Source: JAAELZ01 sp965223465
GTDB taxonomy: Bacteria > Pseudomonadota > Gammaproteobacteria > Arenicellales > Poriferihabitantaceae
NCBI GenBank assembly: GCA_965223465.1
Contig: OZ245025.1
Location: forward strand, 2,294,001 to 2,358,000
DNA length: 64,000 nucleotides
Direction: 5' to 3'
Below the pieces are notes generated by a model. That model made no database searches. It had not been told where the DNA came from and worked only from the letters and a program-made list of their open reading frames with translations. Below are positions 61,046 to 64,000 of this stretch, in pieces (the stretch's first letter is position 1; each line of letters starts with the position of its first letter). A program made the translations under genes and the position numbers.

Positions 61046-61656
61046 TTAAGTATATGGTGATCAAAAATGGGCGCCAAAGCCTTTATCATTGTTTGTGCAG
61101 TGGCCAATTTCTGTTGTTTGGGTTGCCCTTTTTCGACCGGGCCATCAACGAATAAGTGTGCCAGGCCATGTACCGATGACCAAGCGAGCAATTCTTGGGA
61201 GCTTAAATCATGCGGATCGTCATCCGCGATCGTCCGGGCAAAACCTGCTTGCAGGTGGCGACTTAATCGCTGGGTCGCAGCAACATAGGCTTCATCATTG
61301 GTATACGTTGTTTCTTCACGCCACATCGCACGAAAAAATGCAGGTTTGTCGAGTGCGAACTCAATATATGCCAACCCCACCGCTGCAAACGCATTTTTTT
61401 CTTCTTCGATTGCCTGGTTTTGTGCAGCGTCCATTGTTTCTGCGAGCTGATGGATTGCTTTGGTGGCAAAAGCGGTGAGCAAGGCACGTTTATCAGCGTA
61501 GTGACGGAATGCGGATGAAGGCGAAACGCCCACTATTTTCGCGCAAGCTCTTAAGGTAACCGCTTCCAGCCCGAATTTAGTCGCGAGTTCATCCACCGCA
61601 TCTAATAAAGATTCGGCCAAATTGCCGTGATGATAGGCCCTTTTTCCCGGTTTCAT
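61042..61656 (-). CDS. TetR/AcrR family transcriptional regulator
   Basis: 204 residues. HTH domain in the first 60 residues (YHHGNLAESLLDAVDELATKFGLEAVTLRACAKIVGVSPSSAFRHYADKRALL); the C-terminal half with AFFRAMWREET and WSSVHGLAHLFVDG is of the WHG type (TetR_C_13). TetR proteins repress genes and are released by ligands. Divergent from the DUF2852 gene; the 165-bp region between holds two similar 17-bp sites. Confidence 0.93.
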   Translation of the reverse strand: MKPGKRAYHHGNLAESLLDAVDELATKFGLEAVTLRACAKIVGVSPSSAFRHYADKRALLTAFATKAIHQLAETMDAAQNQAIEEEKNAFAAVGLAYIEFALDKPAFFRAMWREETTYTNDEAYVAATQRLSRHLQAGFARTIADDDPHDLSSQELLAWSSVHGLAHLFVDGPVEKGQPKQQKLATAQTMIKALAPIFDHHILK

Positions 61657-61707
61657 AGTTAGGTTTAAACCGCTTTTAACATATCACTTTAAAAAATAGC
61701 ATAATTA

Positions 61708-61788
61708 ATGTGAACAATGTTAACTTTTTACGTTTAGGCCTTGAATTTTTATATACAGTTAGTATATCATGATGTGAACGGTGTAAAC
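61708..61788. promoter_or_regulatory. Pair of 17-bp operator-like repeats between tetR and the DUF2852 gene
   Basis: ATGTGAACAATGTTAAC at 61708-61724 and ATGTGAACGGTGTAAAC at 61772-61788 differ at four positions and are each a partial palindrome around AACA/TGTT or AAC/GT-AA. They lie 64 bp apart in the same direction, one near the regulator start, the other near the DUF2852 gene start. Two such sites fit a TetR operator pair for both divergent promoters. Confidence 0.7.
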
Positions 61789-61821
61789 ATTGGCACATAA
61801 CGTAAAACAGAGGAATGAATT

Positions 61822-62259
61822 ATGACATCATCAAGCAGCACAATCATTAACGGTAACGGCCACCATCGCCGTTCACATAAAAGGTGTTGTTCTAAGGGCA
61901 ACTGGTCGGGCATGAATATCGCCACCATGGTGATTGGTTTTATCCTGTTTTGGCCTATTGGTTTGCTGGTGCTTTATTGGATCTTTACGGGCAGAAATGT
62001 CAAAGATCTGCCCGGTGCAGTGCAAGATAAATGGACCAATATGTTTGGTAGCGGTAAACGGGGGGAAGATTCGAGTGGCGCCAATACCGTATTCGATGAG
62101 TTTCAGCAGACCCAGTACGACAGAATTACCGAGATGAAAGAAGAGATAAAAAACCGCGCGCGTAGTTTTAAAAACTTTCGAGCGGATGCAAAACGACGCG
62201 CCGATGAAGCAGAGTTTAATGAATTTATGTCTGCTGATCGATCCAAGGAAGATGCTTAA
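61822..62259 (+). CDS. DUF2852 membrane protein
   Basis: 145 residues. One central membrane region (about 30-58, NIATMVIGFILFWPIGLLVLYWIFTG) follows a short cysteine-containing head (KRCCSKGNW). The C-terminal half is charged and helical (FDEFQQTQYDRITEMKEEIKNRARSFKNFRADAKRRADEAEFNEFM), typical of DUF2852. Ribosome binding site GAGGA lies 8 bp before the ATG. Divergently transcribed from the TetR gene, so its likely target. Confidence 0.87.
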   Translation: MTSSSSTIINGNGHHRRSHKRCCSKGNWSGMNIATMVIGFILFWPIGLLVLYWIFTGRNVKDLPGAVQDKWTNMFGSGKRGEDSSGANTVFDEFQQTQYDRITEMKEEIKNRARSFKNFRADAKRRADEAEFNEFMSADRSKEDA

Positions 62260-62284
62260 GCCTTAGGTCATCTCTCTTTATTCG

Positions 62285-62318
62285 ACCGCAGATAGCATTT
62301 CATAATCTGCGGTTTTTT
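62285..62318 (+). terminator. Intrinsic terminator of the DUF2852 gene
   Basis: ACCGCAGAT at 62285-62293 pairs with ATCTGCGGT at 62305-62313 around an 11-nt loop, followed by a run of T. It lies 26 bp after the stop codon. Confidence 0.88.
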
Positions 62319-62374
62319 GTGGTCAATCTGAACGCTGGTTTTAAGCGGCATAATTTTTAGAAGCTTGTTAACAA

Positions 62375-64000
62375 TTACTGAGTCGCGTGTTGCTCTGCAG
62401 GCTTACTCAACGCACGCTGCTGATGGCGTTTTTCAGCGCGATATACGCGTTGTCCTCGCTTATAACAATCTTTCCAGAACTTGGCATCGTCTGCCAATGT
62501 AATTCGCAATGGTTTGTTCATGTAAACCGTCATAAATCGATATAAATCCCGCGTGGATAGATTCACATCCAGGCTGGAAAAATATAAACCCGCAACATCT
62601 TTTACTCGCCAGCGATAGGGCGTTCGCCGACGAATTTGCATCCGATGTAGATCAATTAAAAACAAACTGCTTTTATCTGGCGCAAGATGCTGATTTTCAT
62701 CGTACCCGGGATTGAGTAAAAAGTGAATTAAGTAATAATCACGATGATTGGCACCACTGCTATGCATGGTGCGCGTAATCCGGGCCAGGCTTTCGATTAA
62801 CCAGCGTTTAAATTTCACTTCGTAGCGATCTTTAGGTGGGTGCGTGGGCCACTTAGCACAAAATTCTTCCAGGCTGATGGTGTCTTCAAGCGCTTCGGTA
62901 ATGATAAAGGACTGTTTTCGAGCAGGGTTACGGTTGGCCATTCCATAGCCCGCTGGTGTCATGGTTTTGATATTGATCCGATCCAGGTGATGAATACCAT
63001 GCCATTCATTTTGTGCGCCAATGACAGGTTTTTTCAGATAGGTAAGATTTTTTACAATCTCGCCCCAGCCCACCCCGGTGTGGCTTTTTATATAATAGTT
63101 TTTATTGTTGTGGGAGAAAAGAATGGTGCGACGCCCCAGCGCTTTACGAATGACCTTCCCCTGGGTTCTCATAATCGTATGTATGTCCAACGGCTTGTCG
63201 TAGCGGGTCGCGAGTTCATCGCTTAAGTAAATGCTGGTGCTGTTGGGTAAGGTCTGTTTGGGTAACTTTACGCTTTGTGCGTTTTTGTTAACCCATTTCT
63301 CTATGGCGTCGACAGCGGTTTCGGGCATTTTATATAAGTCCGGGTTCTTACCATAAGCGAGGCCGTTTTTTCGCCAGGTGTCACGCTGGCTCGAAGTAAG
63401 CATTTCCACCAAGCCTTTATTGAGCTGAGTTTGCTCAAAAGGTGAATGTAAGATTAGACCGGCATTTGCTTTGTCAATATGCGGTGCATAACCGCACACG
63501 TCGGTTGCGATGACGGGCAGCCCGGAAATTATCGCTTCTAAAATGACCGTACCGGTATTTTCGCTATATGCCGGATGGATCAATAAATCACCCGCCATCA
63601 TTAACTCAGGCACATCATCTCTCCCGCCTAAAAAAGTAACGCGCTCGTTTAGATTGAATTTGTCAATCTGATTTTGGTAATTTTTAGTAGTGTTGTCCTG
63701 GCCGACAATATAAAGCTGCACCTTGTTTTGTAAGTGTTCGGGTAAAGCAAACATCGCCGCGATAACCCGGTCCAGGCCCTTGGTTTTAAACCCAGAGCCA
63801 ATAAACAGTAGCAATTGCTCGCCATTTAGACCCAGCGCATTACGTTTTTGCGCCCGAATGGCGTGATAATCGCCCTCCAGGCGTCGGGCAATGTCCACGC
63901 TCGGGGGCATGAGTACAAAACGGCTGCTTGGAGTGCCATAATGTTGTTGGTAGACCCCCATTTCACGTGGTGAGAGCGAAAAGATTGTCGTATCTTCCTG
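62375..64000 (-). CDS. WaaG-like glycosyltransferase fused to WaaP-like LPS core kinase, 5' end outside window
   Basis: At least 541 residues, open to the right edge. The first part is a GT-B glycosyltransferase of the GT4/WaaG kind: SGFKTKGLDRVIAAM, FLGGRDDVPELMMAGDLLIHPAYSENTGTVILEAIISGLPVIATDVCGYA (read in segments). The second part, about 250 residues further on, is a lipopolysaccharide core heptose kinase: VGWGEIVKNLTYLKKPVIGA, FIITEALEDTISLEEFC, HSSGANHRDYYLIHFLLNPG (HRD loop) and LFLIDLHRMQIRRRTP. In E. coli WaaG and WaaP are separate enzymes of LPS inner/outer core assembly. The frame is continuous across the joint. Inferred role: core glucosylation and heptose phosphorylation by one polypeptide. 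Confidence 0.85.
   Translation of the reverse strand, partial: QEDTTIFSLSPREMGVYQQHYGTPSSRFVLMPPSVDIARRLEGDYHAIRAQKRNALGLNGEQLLLFIGSGFKTKGLDRVIAAMFALPEHLQNKVQLYIVGQDNTTKNYQNQIDKFNLNERVTFLGGRDDVPELMMAGDLLIHPAYSENTGTVILEAIISGLPVIATDVCGYAPHIDKANAGLILHSPFEQTQLNKGLVEMLTSSQRDTWRKNGLAYGKNPDLYKMPETAVDAIEKWVNKNAQSVKLPKQTLPNSTSIYLSDELATRYDKPLDIHTIMRTQGKVIRKALGRRTILFSHNNKNYYIKSHTGVGWGEIVKNLTYLKKPVIGAQNEWHGIHHLDRINIKTMTPAGYGMANRNPARKQSFIITEALEDTISLEEFCAKWPTHPPKDRYEVKFKRWLIESLARITRTMHSSGANHRDYYLIHFLLNPGYDENQHLAPDKSSLFLIDLHRMQIRRRTPYRWRVKDVAGLYFSSLDVNLSTRDLYRFMTVYMNKPLRITLADDAKFWKDCYKRGQRVYRAEKRHQQRALSKPAEQHATQ

Noticed and set aside
63951..63966. parS-like TTTCACGTG near the right edge
   Set aside because: Only half of the palindrome matches and it lies in the coding sequence of the glycosyltransferase.
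1..64000. tRNA, rRNA or CRISPR features
   Set aside because: No cloverleaf-like T-arm sequences in intergenic gaps, no rRNA segments and no regularly spaced repeats were found by reading; a tRNAscan or CRISPR search could confirm this.

Overview
The window looks like part of a gammaproteobacterial chromosome of moderate GC. The support is aceK, a coaC/coaB/dut cluster, rph-rdgB, priA, parC, DUF1820 and DUF2288 proteins, a WaaG/WaaP-type LPS core enzyme and an AstE-like family. I cannot name the genus. It is mostly ordinary gene-dense chromosome carrying two mobile insertions: a two-cassette integron array and a complete IS21-family element. No tRNA, rRNA or CRISPR array was seen.

Layout. 1-10 kb: the 3' end of groEL, a secreted CAP protein, an Sfp-type phosphopantetheinyl transferase, aceK, small membrane proteins, a coupled pair of exported proteins (one with glycine zipper plus SH3), a radical SAM enzyme and metY. 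10-13 kb: an AstE/aspartoacylase-like enzyme, a 549-bp non-coding stretch, then two promoter-proximal-looking gene cassettes, each ending in a recognisable attC site, with no integrase in the window. 13-16 kb: cytochrome c5, dut, coaB and coaC as separate overlapping genes, and rpiA. 16-30 kb: accessory metabolism and surface genes (lipoproteins, a phosphodiesterase, a CHAD protein, a GSDH-type beta-propeller, MOSC, VOC proteins, a class III aminotransferase, GNAT, LysE, PBP4).

30-45 kb: conserved core genes, including DUF1820, an SRPBCC protein, parC, ansA, a plant-like long iPGM (gpmI), rdgB, rph, priA, a fructosamine-kinase-family protein and an Lpd-like flavoprotein. 45-55 kb is co-oriented on the minus strand: aroQ with a degenerate aroQ paralogue, an AI-2E family protein, an OsmC protein, trpC and trpG (no trpD between them), a NorD/CbbO-like VWA protein, a perfect parS centromere site, dnaN, a DnaA-box cluster and dnaA. 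The replication origin is therefore probably in or close to this window; the dnaA-dnaN spacer is the best candidate, and a second DnaA-box cluster lies upstream of priA. recF and gyrB do not follow dnaN.

55-64 kb: an MBL-fold protein with two metal-ligand histidines changed to tyrosine, small conserved proteins, yedK, the IS21 element (26-bp perfect inverted repeats, 7-bp target duplication) inserted just upstream of the yedK start, a TetR regulator next to a divergent DUF2852 gene with paired operator-like repeats between them, and, running off the right edge, a single protein that joins a WaaG-like glycosyltransferase to a WaaP-like LPS core kinase.

The most interesting items are the integron cassettes with unrecognised products, the glycosyltransferase/kinase fusion, the degenerate AroQ paralogue, the rewired MBL active site, the split coaBC and the parS/DnaA-box origin landmarks.
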